Below the pieces are notes generated by a model. That model was not told the origin of the DNA, did no database searches, and worked only from the letters and a program-made list of their open reading frames with translations. The position numbers were made by a program, and so were the translations under genes. Of a DNA stretch of 6,566 bases, positions 5,664-6,566 are shown in pieces; the stretch's first letter is position 1, and the number at the start of each line of letters is the position of its first letter. The DNA is from Acinetobacter sp. UBA6641 (GTDB lineage: Bacteria; Pseudomonadota; Gammaproteobacteria; Pseudomonadales; Moraxellaceae), in NCBI GenBank assembly GCA_002455755.1, contig DKLL01000139.1, positions 1-6,566 on the forward strand, given 5' to 3'.

Positions 5664-6566
5664 ATGAATCAGCCGCAAAATAAAAAAACCAATACAGTCA
5701 ATCTCAGCCCTCCCAGTTTACTGGCTCTGGGTTTTTTGAGCTTTATTGTCGCCGGTACCTTATTGTTAAAATTACCCATAGCGCATCATGGTGAATTAAG
5801 CTGGCTTAATGCCCTGTTTACCTCAACTTCCGCGGTAACCATTACCGGACTTTCAGTGGTGAATGTCGGAGAAGCCTATACCACCTTTGGTCAAGTAATC
5901 ATTATGCTGTTACTGCAATGTGGTGGTTTGGGCTTCATGACATTTGCCATACTGGCGGCATTGAGCCTTTCTTCCAATATCAGGCTCAAACAGCAAATGA
6001 TGGCGCAGGAAACCATTGGTCAAACCAGTCTGGCCAAGGTGTCTTTCACTATTAAAGGTGTGCTTTTATATTCCTTATTTTTTGAAGCGATCGGTACCTT
6101 CATTTTAACCATTGCCTGGATGCAGGAATATGATTTTTCCCGCGCCTTTTTTTATGCCGCCTTCTATAGTGTTTCCGCTTTTAATAATGGCGGCTTTTCC
6201 CTATTCCCGAATAGTTTGATGAGTTTTGCCGACCATTATTTCATTACCTTTGCCATCAGTATGCTTTACATTATTGGCGGTATTGGTTTTGTGGTACTGA
6301 TGGATATAAAACGTGCCCGTCGCTGGAAAAAATTAAGCACCAATAGCAAATTAATGCTCTCTACCATTGCCGGCTTAAATCTTTCCGCCTTTGTCATCAT
6401 TTGGATTCTGGAAGCCAATAATCCGCTGACTCTTTCCAACATGAGCCTAGGCGATCAGGCCTTGAATGCCTGGTTCCATGCCACTGTGCCACGCTCGTCC
6501 GGTTTCAACAGTCTGGATATCTCCAGCATGACCGATGCCTCTACCTTAGTCACAATCATGCTGATG
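5664..6566 (+). CDS. ktrB: KtrB/TrkH-family K+ transporter membrane subunit (3' end beyond window)
   Basis: The frame is open for 301 codons to the window edge; the family is usually about 440-480 residues, so roughly the last third is missing. It is an inner-membrane protein made of four M1-P-M2 repeats. Three P-loops are visible: TSTSAVTITGLSVVN (53-67, filter G62), SVSAFNNGGFSLF (169-181, filter G177) and ATVPRSSGFNSLD (273-285, filter G280). Hydrophobic helices lie near 18-37, 73-102, 132-152, 193-213 and 231-250. The VPRSSGFN wording of the third loop fits the Ktr branch (TPRTAGFN in Bacillus) better than long TrkH. The ATG is 3 bp after the ktrA stop and has no recognisable Shine-Dalgarno, so it probably relies on translational coupling to ktrA. 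No other Met occurs before residue 81. Ktr transporters couple K+ uptake to Na+ in characterised cases. The fourth pore loop lies outside the window. Confidence 0.9.
   Translation, partial: MNQPQNKKTNTVNLSPPSLLALGFLSFIVAGTLLLKLPIAHHGELSWLNALFTSTSAVTITGLSVVNVGEAYTTFGQVIIMLLLQCGGLGFMTFAILAALSLSSNIRLKQQMMAQETIGQTSLAKVSFTIKGVLLYSLFFEAIGTFILTIAWMQEYDFSRAFFYAAFYSVSAFNNGGFSLFPNSLMSFADHYFITFAISMLYIIGGIGFVVLMDIKRARRWKKLSTNSKLMLSTIAGLNLSAFVIIWILEANNPLTLSNMSLGDQALNAWFHATVPRSSGFNSLDISSMTDASTLVTIMLM

Overview
This window looks like chromosomal DNA of a gammaproteobacterium, most probably Acinetobacter. The base composition is moderately AT-rich. The divergent pair of a 223-residue rpiA and a 512-residue ilvA, and the wording of their proteins, match what I remember of that genus. 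I made this assignment from memory and motifs, without a database search.

Layout, left to right. The window opens with a perfect 22-bp palindrome. Just after it comes a plus-strand gene for an HD-domain metal-dependent hydrolase of the cyanamide-hydratase-like type (48-806). A YgjP/DUF45 zinc metallopeptidase gene converges on it from the minus strand (845-1522). A 266-bp spacer full of palindromic repeats, including a composite REP-like element at about 1639-1733, separates it from rpiA (minus strand, most likely 1789-2460). rpiA is divergent from ilvA (2568-4106), and the short shared spacer carries a good extended -10 for ilvA. ilvA ends at a strong bidirectional terminator (4118-4150).

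From the other side, that terminator serves a minus-strand gene of unknown function (4163-4714). Its frame is continuous over 183 codons except for one in-frame TGA, so it is called a pseudogene or a very recent nonsense allele. After a 295-bp AT-rich spacer comes a two-gene potassium uptake operon. The cytoplasmic RCK regulator KtrA (5010-5660) is followed 3 bp later by the membrane channel/transporter subunit KtrB. KtrB starts at 5664 and runs off the right edge after three of its four pore loops.

The gene set is mostly housekeeping: pentose-phosphate metabolism (RpiA), the first step of isoleucine synthesis (IlvA) and K+ uptake (KtrAB). The HD protein, the interrupted unknown gene and the repeats are the accessory elements. 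I found no convincing new multigene system. The items most worth a second look are the palindrome in front of the HD gene, the interrupted unknown gene and the composite repeat.
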